Below are positions 27,510 to 36,429 of a DNA stretch of 64,000 nucleotides, one piece after another. The position numbers and the translations under genes are program-made. This stretch comes from Pseudactinotalea sp. HY158. GTDB lineage: Bacteria > Actinomycetota > Actinomycetes > Actinomycetales > Beutenbergiaceae. The stretch spans positions 1,860,001 to 1,924,000 of the forward strand of contig NZ_CP045920.1 of assembly GCF_009660225.1 (NCBI RefSeq). The letters are read 5' to 3'. Below the pieces are notes generated by a model. It was given only the letters and a program-made list of their open reading frames with translations. It did no database searches and had not been told where the DNA came from. Numbering within the stretch: position 1 is the stretch's first letter; every line of letters begins with the position of its first letter.

Positions 27510-29009
27510 TCAGCGCCCATCACGGTAGATCCCGCCCTTGTTCATCGTGCCGCCGAACAGGTCCGGCACTCCGACGAGGGTGTACCCCTCCTCGCGCAGC
27601 CCGGTGATGATGTCGGCGACCGCGTCTACGGTCGGCTCGTGGATGTCATGCATGAGAATGATGCTCCCGCGGCGCGCGTCCGTCAGCGCCGCGGCGACGG
27701 TCTTCTTCGTGTCCCGGGTCTTCCAGTCGAGGGTGTCCACGTCCCACAGCACGGTCGCATCGCCCGCGGCGGCGATCCGGTCCCGCGCCGAGTCGGACAG
27801 GCTCCCGTACGGCGGGCGCAGCAGCACCGGCCGGGGTGCCCCGGCCGTCGCGATCTCGTCGGCGGCCGTGGCGATCTGCCGGTCGATCTCCCGCGGCTCG
27901 AGCGTCGCCAGGTCCGGGTGTCCCCAGGTGTGATTACCGACGACGTGGCCCTCCTCGGCCATGCGCCTCACCAGTTCGGGTCGCTTGCGTGTCTGCTCGC
28001 CGAGCAGGAAGAAGGTGGCCGGGGCGTCGTGCTCGGCGAGGATGTCGAGCAGGCGGCCCGTGTGCGGGCCCGGCCCGTCGTCGAACGTCAGGGCGACGCA
28101 CGAGGCGCTCGAGCAGTCGACGCGCACCGGGAAGGTGAGCCGGTCCGGTCCCGCGGGCCTCCCCGGGGGTGGCGGTGGCGCCGGGATGCCCGCGAATCCG
28201 GTGCCGGCGACCGCCGCGGCCAGGATCGAGTTCCCCGCCTCGGTCAGGTAGTCGGCGGCCGGCTCGGCCTCGAGGAGCAGGGCGCGGTCGCCGTCGAGCG
28301 GCAGCACGAGTCCCTCCGGCCGCAGCTGCGCCGCGGCCATGGCCACCCGGGCCAGCGCGCGTGCCTCGGCGGCGGACGGATGCGGCCGACCGGCGAACTC
28401 CGGCTGGTTGGCCGCCGTCCGGACGAGGGCGGCGACACGCTCGGCGGCCGTGCCGGTGAACAGGTCCCCGGGTGCCGACCAGGCGCCGCCGGAGGTGACG
28501 TCGGCGTAGACGCTCTGGTGGGTCGTCTCCCCCGGCTCCGGCGTGACGGTCGAGGTCAGGTCGACCCCGAGGTACGGGCCCGCCCGCAGGATCGGCGACC
28601 AGCCGAGCTCGAGGTGGGCGGCGTCGTCCGCACCCGCGCCCGCACCGGGCACACCGCTGGAGAACGCCGCGATCCGGCCGGCGACCCACTCCTCCGCGAC
28701 CGGCAGGAGCGAGTCGGGCTTGACGGGGTACTCCCCCGTGCGGGCCTCGAGATCCCCGGCGGCGCCGACGGGGTTGGTCTCCATGTTCGCCACGTCGTCC
28801 GGATCGCCCGGCGTGGGCACAGCGGTGATCGTGACGCCGGCGGGCAGCTCCTTCGCGCGCCCCGCCGCGAGGGCCCGGGCCAGCGGCTCCTGGCTGCCTA
28901 GGAACACGACCGCGGCGGCGAGGAGGAGCACGAGCACCGTCGTGAGGATCATCGGCAGCACCGCCCCGGAGCGGTGCCGGTGCGCGCCCGATTCCCGTGT
29001 CGTTGCCAT
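27510..29009 (-). CDS. Membrane-anchored polysaccharide deacetylase
   Basis: A 499-aa exported enzyme of carbohydrate esterase family 4 (NodB domain). A signal anchor lies at about residues 15-40 (AVLPMILTTVLVLLLAAAVV). The middle region (about 60-280) is a less-defined extracellular domain. The NodB domain fills about 295-490, with VALTFDDGPGP giving the catalytic Asp and first metal Asp. The metal-binding HxxxH is in VVGNHTWGHPDL, and RPPYGSLS and DVDTLDWKT follow, then SIILMHDIHEP. It probably removes acetyl groups from peptidoglycan GlcNAc or a related glycan outside the membrane. It belongs to a minus-strand run with dusB upstream and dgt-dnaG downstream. Confidence 0.9.
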   Translation of the reverse strand: MATTRESGAHRHRSGAVLPMILTTVLVLLLAAAVVFLGSQEPLARALAAGRAKELPAGVTITAVPTPGDPDDVANMETNPVGAAGDLEARTGEYPVKPDSLLPVAEEWVAGRIAAFSSGVPGAGAGADDAAHLELGWSPILRAGPYLGVDLTSTVTPEPGETTHQSVYADVTSGGAWSAPGDLFTGTAAERVAALVRTAANQPEFAGRPHPSAAEARALARVAMAAAQLRPEGLVLPLDGDRALLLEAEPAADYLTEAGNSILAAAVAGTGFAGIPAPPPPPGRPAGPDRLTFPVRVDCSSASCVALTFDDGPGPHTGRLLDILAEHDAPATFFLLGEQTRKRPELVRRMAEEGHVVGNHTWGHPDLATLEPREIDRQIATAADEIATAGAPRPVLLRPPYGSLSDSARDRIAAAGDATVLWDVDTLDWKTRDTKKTVAAALTDARRGSIILMHDIHEPTVDAVADIITGLREEGYTLVGVPDLFGGTMNKGGIYRDGR

Positions 29010-29040
29010 GTCGTGCTCCCTCTCGTTCCCCTCGTTCCCA

Positions 29041-29090
29041 CATGAGTGCGCTGCCGGCGCCGGCGTGAGCCCCCATGAGTGCGCTGCCGG
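29041..29090. repeat. 17-bp direct repeat in the gap between deacetylase and dusB
   Basis: CATGAGTGCGCTGCCGG occurs at 29041-29057 and again at 29074-29090. The two copies are identical and in the same orientation, spaced by 33 bp, and fill most of the 88-bp gap. No function is evident. Confidence 0.85.
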
Positions 29091-29097
29091 TCCCCGC

Positions 29098-30306
29098 TCA
29101 GCCGCCCGAGATGCTCAGTTCCGCCTGGTGCAGCTTCGCCCCGAGCCGGGCGTCGATCCCGCGGGAGTCGAGCCAGCCCTCCGGCAGCACGGGCACCTTC
29201 GGTGTGCCGGCGCGGCCGCGCGGCCCCTCGGCACCCTCCCCCGGATATCCCTGGTCGAGGTCGAGCGCGGCGAGGCGCTCGTCGAGCTCCGCGAGGGTGT
29301 CGACGAGGCCGAGGTCGCGGCGCACCTGCCCGCCCACCTCGTAGCCCTTGAGGTACCAGGACATGTGCTTGCGCATCTCCCGCAGCGCCCGCGACTCCTG
29401 CCCCATGTGCTCGATCATGAGCACCGCGTGCGCCCGGATGGCCTCGGTCACGGCCCGCAGGCCGGGCCGGGCCCGCTCGCCGCTCGAGTGGAAGGCGGCG
29501 ACGAGGTCGGTGAACAGCCACGGCCGGCCCTGGCAGCCCCGGCCCACGACGATCCCGTCGCAGCCGGTCTGCTCCACGAGCCGCATCGCGTCCTCGGCCG
29601 ACCAGATGTCGCCGTTGCCGAGCACCGGGATCTCGGTCACGGCCTCCTTGAGGGCGGCGATCGCGTCCCAGTGGGCGGTGCCGGAATAGTGCTGGGCGGC
29701 GGTGCGCCCGTGCAGCGCCACGGCGGCGACGCCCGCGTCCTGGACCCGCAGGCCCGCGTCGCGGTAGGTCAGGTGGTCGGGGTCGATGCCCATGCGCATC
29801 TTGACCGTGACCGGCACGTCGTAGGGGCGCGCGGCCGCGACCGCCCCGGAGACGATCGCGGTGAACAGGTCCTGCTTCCACGGCAACGCCGCCCCGCCGC
29901 CGTTGCGGGTGACCTTCGGCACGGGACACCCGAAGTTCAGGTCGATGTGGTCGCAGCGGTCCTCGGATACGAGCAGCTCGACGGCCGCCCGCACCGTGGC
30001 CGGATCCACTCCGTAGAGCTGCACGCTGCGCACGTGCCCGGACTCGGTCACGGCCGCCTCCGCCGGATCGACCGAGATGATCCGCATCGACTCCGGGGTG
30101 CGCTCGACCAGCGCGCGGGAGGTGACCATCTCCGAGACGAACAGGCCCACGGGTGCGTCCGTGGCGGCCGCCGGGGAACCGGCCGGCAGGCCCGCGGCGG
30201 CGGCGCGCCTACACAGGGTGCGAAACGGCGCGTTCGTAACCCCGGCCATCGGCGCGAGCACGACCGGGGTGCCCAGGGAGAGGGGTCCATACGTCAGCTG
30301 CGGCAC
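29098..30306 (-). CDS. dusB: tRNA-dihydrouridine synthase
   Basis: A 402-aa FMN-dependent enzyme that reduces uridine to dihydrouridine in tRNA D-loops. Family signatures are VVLAPMAGVTNAPFRTLC at the start of the barrel, HIDLNFGCPVPKVTRNGGGA with the catalytic Cys, VTVKMRMGID, VALHGRTAAQHY and PVLGNGDIW, then GCDGIVVGRGCQGRPWLF. The GTG at 30306 was chosen because GGGAG lies 9 nt upstream and the family match starts there; a longer reading to 30378 is not supported. An actinobacterial insertion rich in Ala and Pro (about 30-45) follows the first strand. Confidence 0.93.
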   Translation of the reverse strand: MPQLTYGPLSLGTPVVLAPMAGVTNAPFRTLCRRAAAAGLPAGSPAAATDAPVGLFVSEMVTSRALVERTPESMRIISVDPAEAAVTESGHVRSVQLYGVDPATVRAAVELLVSEDRCDHIDLNFGCPVPKVTRNGGGAALPWKQDLFTAIVSGAVAAARPYDVPVTVKMRMGIDPDHLTYRDAGLRVQDAGVAAVALHGRTAAQHYSGTAHWDAIAALKEAVTEIPVLGNGDIWSAEDAMRLVEQTGCDGIVVGRGCQGRPWLFTDLVAAFHSSGERARPGLRAVTEAIRAHAVLMIEHMGQESRALREMRKHMSWYLKGYEVGGQVRRDLGLVDTLAELDERLAALDLDQGYPGEGAEGPRGRAGTPKVPVLPEGWLDSRGIDARLGAKLHQAELSISGG

Positions 30307-30405
30307 GCCGACATTCTCCCACCGGCCGCCGCCGTCCCCGGCGCGACGGGCCTGGTGCGGATGCGTCGATTCGGTCACAGCGGCCCCGAACGGCGGGGCG
30401 GACGA

Positions 30406-31938
30406 CTACTCGGCCGAATGCGGGCCCGGTCCGTGCGCAGCGTCCGAGCGATCCGGTTGATCCAGTTGATCCAGGTGGTTGTGGGATGGAGGACGACGGT
30501 ACGCGGCCTCGGGTTGCTCGCGTCGGGCCGGGCGCAGCTCGCCCGGCGTCACGGACCGGGGCGCCGGCGTCCGCGGCTCCTGCGGCGGCGCGGGCCGGGT
30601 GGGCCGGGTGGGCTGGGGGTCGCCCGAGTCGACCCGTTGGAACGCGGCCCGGCGGTCCTCGACCGGCGCGACCGGAATGAGGCCGTCCGCGGGCACGGCG
30701 GGCCCTGCGGTCACGGTGGCATCGGCGTCGCCACTGTCGCCACTGTCGGCACTGTCGTCATCGGCGTCATCGGCGTCATCGGCCGGCGGGCGGACGAGGC
30801 GCCCGAGCCCGAGGACGACTCCGGCCGTGACCGGGGTGGCGAGGGCCGCGCCCACGATCGCGGTGAAGACGAGCACGAGGCCGAGCTCGAGGTCGGCGGT
30901 GAACTGCATTCCTCCGGGGACTCCGGTGAGTCGGCGGGCCAGCGCCGGGCCGACGAGGAAGCCTCCGCCGAGGAGCCCGGCGAGGACGAGCGCCCGCTGC
31001 AGCGACGGCGCACTGGCCCGCACGAGGCGCAGCAGCCCGAGCTGCTCGCCGGGGCGGGCACGGGAGGCCAGGCGCACCTGCTCGGGCACGATGACGCTCA
31101 GCGCGGCCACGCCGGCGAGCACGGCCGCAGGCTGGTAGAGGCCGTCGGGAGTCTCCGTGCCGCCGAAATAGTAGTAGAACGCGGTGCTGCTACTCGTGAT
31201 GCCGGTGCTCAGGTGCGCATAGTCGACCGCGAACCAGCCGGTCACCGCGACCACGGCGGCACCGGCGAGGAGCGCCCACGCCGTGACGCCCGCGCGCCGG
31301 CCCACCCCATACGCGGCCACGGCGATGGCCAGGACGATCGCGGCGACCGTGCAGGCGAGGGCCCACAGCGGCCGCTCGGCGCTGAGCAGGTTCGGAATGA
31401 GGAAGAACCAGCCGAGCGCGCCGGCCGCCGCCACGACCAGGAGCGCCCGGGCCCCCCGCCAGAGACCGCAGGCGAGCACCGCGGCGGCGGCCACGACCGC
31501 GAGCACACGCAGCTGCCGGGAGCGGTCGACGTCCTGTATCCAGTAGTGCGCCTCGACCAGCGGATCCCCGACCCCCTCGGTCCAGCTCTCGCTCATCGTG
31601 GACATGACGACCACCGGTGTGCCGGCCTCGAGGCCCTCCATCGCCACCAGGTCGCCGGCGTCGGCACGCACGACCTCGCCGTCCGGCAGGCGGATCGGCA
31701 CCGAGCCCGTGTACGGATCGAGGTCCTCGGTCAGGGTGGCCCGCAGCGTCTGCGTCTGCCAGCCGACGTCGAACTCGCCCACCTGATCGTGCCGCTCGGA
31801 CAGCGCGCCGGCGCCCGGCCACAGCGCGAGGAGCCCGGCCACCGTGGCGAGCACCAGCGGCAGCAGGAGCAGTGCGGCGAGCGCCCGCCCGGGGATGCCC
31901 GGGCGGGCGGGCACGGCAGGGGTCACATCGACGGTCAC
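30406..31938 (-). CDS. YibE/F-family integral membrane protein
   Basis: A 510-aa polytopic membrane protein of the YibE/F family, function unknown. An N-terminal membrane segment (LAALLLLPLVLATVAGLLAL) is followed by an outer region with SVPIRLPDGEVV and DAGDLVAMEGLEAG. At least six more hydrophobic spans then run to about residue 410. The last 110 residues are a disordered, Pro/Arg/Asp-rich tail with a DDADD repeat. The GTG at 31938 has GGAG about 10 nt upstream; a longer reading would start inside the Zur box. It is divergent from znuA across a very short control region, so zinc status may control both genes. Confidence 0.85.
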   Translation of the reverse strand: MTVDVTPAVPARPGIPGRALAALLLLPLVLATVAGLLALWPGAGALSERHDQVGEFDVGWQTQTLRATLTEDLDPYTGSVPIRLPDGEVVRADAGDLVAMEGLEAGTPVVVMSTMSESWTEGVGDPLVEAHYWIQDVDRSRQLRVLAVVAAAAVLACGLWRGARALLVVAAAGALGWFFLIPNLLSAERPLWALACTVAAIVLAIAVAAYGVGRRAGVTAWALLAGAAVVAVTGWFAVDYAHLSTGITSSSTAFYYYFGGTETPDGLYQPAAVLAGVAALSVIVPEQVRLASRARPGEQLGLLRLVRASAPSLQRALVLAGLLGGGFLVGPALARRLTGVPGGMQFTADLELGLVLVFTAIVGAALATPVTAGVVLGLGRLVRPPADDADDADDDSADSGDSGDADATVTAGPAVPADGLIPVAPVEDRRAAFQRVDSGDPQPTRPTRPAPPQEPRTPAPRSVTPGELRPARREQPEAAYRRPPSHNHLDQLDQPDRSDAAHGPGPHSAE

Positions 31939-31954
31939 GACTCGGTCACTCCGT

Positions 31955-31992
31955 TTGACAATGATTCTCACCTACGTTGAGAATGGTTCCCA
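31955..31992. promoter_or_regulatory. Zur operator pair overlapping the znuA promoter
   Basis: Two Fur/Zur-type 7-1-7 palindromes are visible: TGACAATGATTCTCA (31956-31970) and TGAGAATGGTTCCCA (31978-31992). Together they also form a larger inverted repeat. TTGACA (31955-31960) and GAGAAT (31979-31984) are spaced 18 bp and could be the -35 and -10 of znuA. Bound Zur would then block the promoter. Transcription would begin at or next to the znuA ATG, so the mRNA may be leaderless. Confidence 0.75.
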
Positions 31993-32978
31993 TGTTCATC
32001 ACCGTGCGGCACCGCAGGCGTGGGCCGGCGATCCGCACGGTCGGCGGCCTCGCGGCCGTGGCACTGCTCGCCGGCTGCGGCGTCACCGTTCAGACTACTG
32101 CCGGCTTCGCCGCGGACTCGCCCTCGACGCTGCGGGTGGCCACCTCGCTCTACCCGCTCGAGTTCCTCGCCGCCGAGGTCGGGGGCGACCGCGTCGAGGT
32201 CGTCAACCTCACCCCGGCCGGCGCCGAGCCCCACGACCTCGAGCTCGCCCCGACCGACGTGCTCACCCTCGGGCAGGCCGACCTCGTGCTCGCCCTGCCC
32301 GGGTTCCAGCCCGCGATCGACGACGCCCTCGCCCACCTCGGCGCCGACGCAGCCGTGGGGACCACCCCGGCCGTGCTCGACGTGACCGGCCCGGCGCGGC
32401 TGCTCGGGCTCGATCAGGAGGATGAGCACGAGCACGGCCACGACGACGGGCACGACCACGGCATGGCGGGCGCAGATCCGCACTTCTGGCTCGACCCGCT
32501 CCGGCTCGCCGGCGTGGCCGGCGCCGTCGCGGACGCCCTGGCCGGCCTCGACCCGGCGGGCACGGCCGACTACGAGCGCAACGCCGCCGCCCTGACCACC
32601 CGCCTCACCGCGCTCGACGCGCAGTACACGGCCGGGCTGGCCGAATGCGAGCGGCGCACCATCGTCACCTCGCATCAATCGTTCGGTTACCTGGGCGAGC
32701 GATACGACCTGACGGAGGTGAGCGTCTCCGGACTGGACCCCGAGGGGGAGCCCGCCCCGGTCCGCATCCACGAGATCGCCACGGCCGTCGCCGGCACGGG
32801 CGCCACCACCGTGTTCACCGAGCCCCTCACTCCCCCGAAGGCCGCCCGCGTGCTCGGCGCGGAGCTCGGGATCTCGGTCGCGCTGCTCGACCCGATCGAG
32901 ACCCGACCCGACGGCGGATACCTCGCCGCGGCCCACCGAAACCTGTCCGCACTGCGCACCGCCCTGGGATGCTCATGA
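31992..32978 (+). CDS. znuA: Zinc ABC transporter substrate-binding lipoprotein
   Basis: A 328-aa cluster A-I metal-binding protein. A signal peptide ends in the lipobox LLAGCG. Zinc ligands and family motifs are AEPHDLEL, DPHFWLDP, VTSHQSFGYLGERY and the C-terminal ETRPDGGYLAA. Between the first two is a His/Asp/Glu-rich loop (HEHGHDDGHDHG), typical of zinc- rather than manganese-specific proteins. The ATG at 31992 was chosen as the likely transcript start. The stop overlaps the znuC start. Confidence 0.94.
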   Translation: MFITVRHRRRGPAIRTVGGLAAVALLAGCGVTVQTTAGFAADSPSTLRVATSLYPLEFLAAEVGGDRVEVVNLTPAGAEPHDLELAPTDVLTLGQADLVLALPGFQPAIDDALAHLGADAAVGTTPAVLDVTGPARLLGLDQEDEHEHGHDDGHDHGMAGADPHFWLDPLRLAGVAGAVADALAGLDPAGTADYERNAAALTTRLTALDAQYTAGLAECERRTIVTSHQSFGYLGERYDLTEVSVSGLDPEGEPAPVRIHEIATAVAGTGATTVFTEPLTPPKAARVLGAELGISVALLDPIETRPDGGYLAAAHRNLSALRTALGCS

Positions 32979-33754
32979 ACCGACCGGCCATCCACACCCG
33001 CGACCTGCGGGTCGACCTCGACGGGAGCCCCGTGCTGCGCGGGGTGGACCTGACCGTGCCCTCCGGCGAGTCCGTCGCGATCATGGGCGAGAACGGCTCG
33101 GGCAAGTCGACCCTGTTGCGGACCCTGCTCGGGCTCGTGCCCGCGAGCGGCGGGCACGCGGAGATCTTCGGTGCCGCCGTCACCTCGCCGCGCGCGCTCC
33201 CCTGGTCCCGGATCGGCTATGTGCCCCAGCGGCTCGCACCGGTGGGCGGCATGCCCACGACCGCCCTCGAGGTCGTGCGCACCGGCCTGCTCGTGCGTCC
33301 CCGGCTCCGCCTGCCCCGGCACGCGACCGCCCGCGCCCGGTCCGCACTGTCCGCCGTCGGCCTCGATCACCGCGCCGATCAGCCGGTCGCGCACATGTCC
33401 GGCGGGCAGCAGCAACGCGTCGCGATCGCCCGGGCGCTCGTGCGCGCACCCGATCTGCTCATCCTCGACGAGCCCGCCACCGGCGTGGACCAGCGCCGAC
33501 AGGCCGAGCTCGCCCGGATCCTCACCGACCTGCGCGGGCGCGGCCACTCCATGCTGCTCGTGCTGCACGACCTCGGCCACTTCGCCCCGCTCCTCGACCG
33601 GGCCCTGATCCTCGAGGGCGGCCGGGTGGCGCGGGAGGAACTGCTCGGACACCTCGGCGGCGCGGCCGCCGCCGATCCGCACTGCGCGGACGGCGAGGAC
33701 GACCCGGGCGAGGTCGGCGTGCTCGCCACCGCCCCGAACGAATTGGGGTGGTGA
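32975..33754 (+). CDS. znuC: Zinc ABC transporter ATP-binding protein
   Basis: A 259-aa ABC ATPase. Walker A is MGENGSGKSTLL, the Q-loop is IGYVPQRL, the signature is HMSGGQQQRVAIARAL, Walker B is LLILDEPATGVD and the switch His is in LVLHDLGH. The ATG at 32975 overlaps the znuA stop as ATGA; another in-frame ATG lies 6 nt earlier. The C-terminal 30 residues are acidic (DGEDDPGEV) and contain DPHCADG, which could sense metal, though this is a guess. It powers zinc import through ZnuB. Confidence 0.94.
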   Translation: MNRPAIHTRDLRVDLDGSPVLRGVDLTVPSGESVAIMGENGSGKSTLLRTLLGLVPASGGHAEIFGAAVTSPRALPWSRIGYVPQRLAPVGGMPTTALEVVRTGLLVRPRLRLPRHATARARSALSAVGLDHRADQPVAHMSGGQQQRVAIARALVRAPDLLILDEPATGVDQRRQAELARILTDLRGRGHSMLLVLHDLGHFAPLLDRALILEGGRVAREELLGHLGGAAAADPHCADGEDDPGEVGVLATAPNELGW

Positions 33755-33755
33755 G

Positions 33756-34655
33756 ATGCTCGATCAGCTCGGCCTCATGCTCGCCTCCCCCATGTTGCAG
33801 CGCTCCCTGCTCGTGGCCTTCGTCGTGGGCCTGTCGGCGCCCGTCATCGGCACCTTCCTCGTGCAGCGCCGGCTCTCGCTCCTGGGCGACGGGGTGGGCC
33901 ACGTCGCCCTCACCGGGGTGGCGCTCGGCTGGCTCGTGGGCGCCGCCGTCGGGGCCACGGAGGCCGACGCGTACGCGATCCCCGGCGCGATCGTCGTCTC
34001 GATCGCCGGCTCGGTGCTCATCGAGATCGTGCGGGTGCGCGGGCGCACCTCCGGCGACACCGCCCTCGCCCTGCTGTTCTACGGCGGCATCGCCGGCGGG
34101 GTGGTCGTCATGGGCCTGGCCGGGGGCACGAACGCCAACCTCATGGCCTACCTGTTCGGCTCCCTGTCGACCGTGACCCCGGGGGACGTCGTCCAGACGC
34201 TGCTCATGGCCGCGCTCATCCTCGGGGTCGGGCTGTGGCTGCGCACGGCGCTGTTCGCCGTGAGCCACGACGAGGAGTTCGCGCGGGCGTCCGGGCTGCC
34301 GGTCGCGACCCTGAACATCCTGGTCGCGGTCATGGCCGCCGTCACGGTGACCGTGTCGATGCGCGTGGTCGGGCTGCTGCTCGTGTCGGCCCTCATGATC
34401 GTGCCCGTCGCGATCGCCCAGCTCCTCACCCGGTCCTTCCGCACGACGATGCACGTGGCGATGGGGATCGGGGCCGCGGTGTGCGTGGCCGGTCTCCTCG
34501 TCACCTTCTTCGTGCGGCTCGCCCCCGGGGCCGTGATCGTGGCCCTGGCGATCCTCGTGTATGCCGCGCTCGCCCTCGCCCGGCCGCTGCTGCGGCGCCG
34601 ACACGGCCGCCGCGCCGGCGCACCCGAGCCCGCCCTCGAACGGAGCACCGCATGA
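33756..34655 (+). CDS. znuB: Zinc ABC transporter permease
   Basis: A 299-aa integral membrane permease of the ABC-3 family with about eight hydrophobic spans. Motifs include SLLGDGVGHVALTGVALGW near residue 45 and ALLFYGGIAGGVVV. The coupling region is FAVSHDEEFARASGLPV, and MRVVGLLLVSALMIVPVAIAQ follows, as in the family. It starts 1 nt after the znuC stop, and its own stop overlaps the zur start (ATGA). Confidence 0.94.
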   Translation: MLDQLGLMLASPMLQRSLLVAFVVGLSAPVIGTFLVQRRLSLLGDGVGHVALTGVALGWLVGAAVGATEADAYAIPGAIVVSIAGSVLIEIVRVRGRTSGDTALALLFYGGIAGGVVVMGLAGGTNANLMAYLFGSLSTVTPGDVVQTLLMAALILGVGLWLRTALFAVSHDEEFARASGLPVATLNILVAVMAAVTVTVSMRVVGLLLVSALMIVPVAIAQLLTRSFRTTMHVAMGIGAAVCVAGLLVTFFVRLAPGAVIVALAILVYAALALARPLLRRRHGRRAGAPEPALERSTA

Positions 34656-35059
34656 GAATGACCCCGCAACGGGCCGCCATCGACGACCTCCTCGACGGCA
34701 CCGACGACTTCCGCACCGCCCAACAACTGCACGGCATGCTCGCCTCCGCCGGCTCGACGATCGGGCTGGCGACCGTCTACCGCACCCTCACCGCGCTCGC
34801 CGAGGCCGGGCGGGTCGACGTGCTGCGCAATGACGAGGGCGAGTCGCTCTTCCGCCGCTGCCTGCGGGCCGAGCACCACCACCATCTCGTGTGCCGTGAC
34901 TGCGGCCGCACGGTCGAGATCGCCGCCGACGTGGTCGAACGCTGGGCCTCGAGGATCGCCCGCGAGAACGGGTTCATAGAGATCGATCACACGGCGGAGA
35001 TCTTCGGCACCTGTTCGCGGTGTGCCGCCGCCCGATACGCTGGTGCCCAGCATGCCTGA
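34652..35059 (+). CDS. zur: Zinc uptake regulator, Fur family
   Basis: A 135-aa repressor. The N-terminal winged helix has RMTPQRAAIDDLLDG and GLATVYRTLTALAEAGRVD. The metal region has EHHHHLVCRDCGRTVEI and GTCSRCAAA, giving two CxxC pairs for the structural zinc and His residues for the sensing site. Being the last gene of znuACB, it is probably autoregulated through the Zur boxes upstream of znuA. Its end overlaps the next gene by 8 nt. Confidence 0.94.
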   Translation: MRMTPQRAAIDDLLDGTDDFRTAQQLHGMLASAGSTIGLATVYRTLTALAEAGRVDVLRNDEGESLFRRCLRAEHHHHLVCRDCGRTVEIAADVVERWASRIARENGFIEIDHTAEIFGTCSRCAAARYAGAQHA

Positions 35060-35639
35060 CTTCCTCGCCCAGATGCCGTACTGGATCGCCGTGACCCTGC
35101 TGGTCGTCGGCGCGATGCTGCGTGGGCAGCTCATGTACTGGATCGGCTACGGCGTGACCCACCAGGCGATCAAGGGCGCCCGGCGCCACCCGTCCGCCTC
35201 CGAGCGCCGGGGGCCGATCCGGCGCACCGTGGCCTGGCTCGACGACGGCGGCGCCGACCCCGGCGTGCGGGCCCTGCGGCGCTGGGGGCTGGTCATGGTC
35301 CCGTTCAGCTACGTGACCGTCGGCTTCCAGTCGATGGTCCAGGCCGGGGCCGGGATCCTGCGGATCACCTGGTGGAAGTACGTGCTCGCCCAGATCCCCG
35401 GCGCCATCGTGTGGGGCCTGTTCTACGCGACCGTGGGTTTCGCCGCCTGGGAACTCGCGCTGAGCACGGCGATCCGCTCGCCGCTGGGGATCGCGGCCGT
35501 CGCGGCCCTCGTCGCGGTGATCATCGTGACCGTCCGGGTCGCCCGCCGCGGCGGGTCCGGCACCGGTAGCGCCGAGCGGGGTGATCGCTCCGAGCATGCG
35601 CCGGCGATCCCCGAGGAGCCCAGCCACCGGACCTCGTGA
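35052..35639 (+). CDS. DedA/VTT-family membrane protein
   Basis: A 195-aa integral membrane protein. Hydrophobic spans are seen at about 10-28, 80-100, 115-135 and 150-170. The stretch RWGLVMVPFSYVTVGFQSMV with TWWKYVLAQIPGAIVWGLFY matches the VTT (DedA/SNARE-associated) domain. Such proteins act as phospholipid or undecaprenyl-phosphate carriers in some bacteria. That could link it to uppS, which is convergent 16 nt away, but this is only inference. The start overlaps zur by 8 nt, so it is probably co-transcribed with the zinc operon. The C-terminus is disordered. Confidence 0.75.
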   Translation: MPDFLAQMPYWIAVTLLVVGAMLRGQLMYWIGYGVTHQAIKGARRHPSASERRGPIRRTVAWLDDGGADPGVRALRRWGLVMVPFSYVTVGFQSMVQAGAGILRITWWKYVLAQIPGAIVWGLFYATVGFAAWELALSTAIRSPLGIAAVAALVAVIIVTVRVARRGGSGTGSAERGDRSEHAPAIPEEPSHRTS

Positions 35640-35655
35640 GCTCCCGGGTGCGGGC

Positions 35656-36429
35656 TCAGGCGGTCGGGTCGATCCGGTCCACGGCGGTCCCGAACCGCCG
35701 ATTGCGCCGGGCGTACTCCTCGGCGGCGGCCCACAGGTCGCGCCGGTCCACGTCGGGCCAGGGCTTGTCGAGGAAGACCATCTCCGCGTAGGCGGCCTGC
35801 CAGATGAGGAAGTTCGAGGCGCGCCGCTCGCCGCCGGTGCGCAGGAGCAGGTCGACGTCCGGCAGGTCCGGTTCGTCGAGGTAGCGGGCGATCGTGCGCT
35901 CGGTGATCCGGGCCGGATCCACGCGCCCGGCCACGGCGTCGCGGGCGAGGTCGCGGGCGGCGTCGGCGATCTCGGCACGGCCCCCGTAGTTGACGCACAT
36001 GGTGAGCGTGCACGTGGAGTTCCCCCGGGTCAGCCGCTCGGCCTCCTCGAGCTCGGCCACGACGCTGCGCCACAGCCGCGGACGGCGCCCGGCCCAGCGC
36101 ACCCGCACACCCCAGTCGTTCATGACGTCCCGGCGGCGGCGCAACACGTCCCGGTTGAAGCCCATGAGGTAGCGGACCTCGGCCGGGGACCGCTTCCAGT
36201 TCTCCGTCGAGAAAGCGTAGGCGCTCACGTGGGTGATGCCGAGCTCGATCGCCCCGGCGACCACGTCGAGGAGCACCGCCTCCCCGGCGGCGTGCCCCTC
36301 GGTGCGCGGCAGGCCCCGGGCGTTGGCCCACCGGCCGTTGCCGTCCATGATGACCGCGACGTGCGCCGGCACCGTGGGCAACGCGGGCGGGCGCGCCCCG
36401 CTGGGATGGGGCGGGGGCGCGATCGCCAT
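35656..36429 (-). CDS. uppS: Isoprenyl transferase (polyprenyl diphosphate synthase)
   Basis: A 257-aa cis-prenyltransferase of the UppS family that builds long polyprenyl diphosphates for cell wall lipid carriers. The catalytic Asp is D29 in [12 protein letters not shown]. Further motifs are [27 protein letters not shown] and [30 protein letters not shown] and the [14 protein letters not shown] region follow. Its ATG overlaps the recO stop (ATGA), a common actinobacterial pair. Chain length (short or long) is not evident. Confidence 0.95.
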   Translation of the reverse strand: MAIAPPPHPSGARPPALPTVPAHVAVIMDGNGRWANARGLPRTEGHAAGEAVLLDVVAGAIELGITHVSAYAFSTENWKRSPAEVRYLMGFNRDVLRRRRDVMNDWGVRVRWAGRRPRLWRSVVAELEEAERLTRGNSTCTLTMCVNYGGRAEIADAARDLARDAVAGRVDPARITERTIARYLDEPDLPDVDLLLRTGGERRASNFLIWQAAYAEMVFLDKPWPDVDRRDLWAAAEEYARRNRRFGTAVDRIDPTA

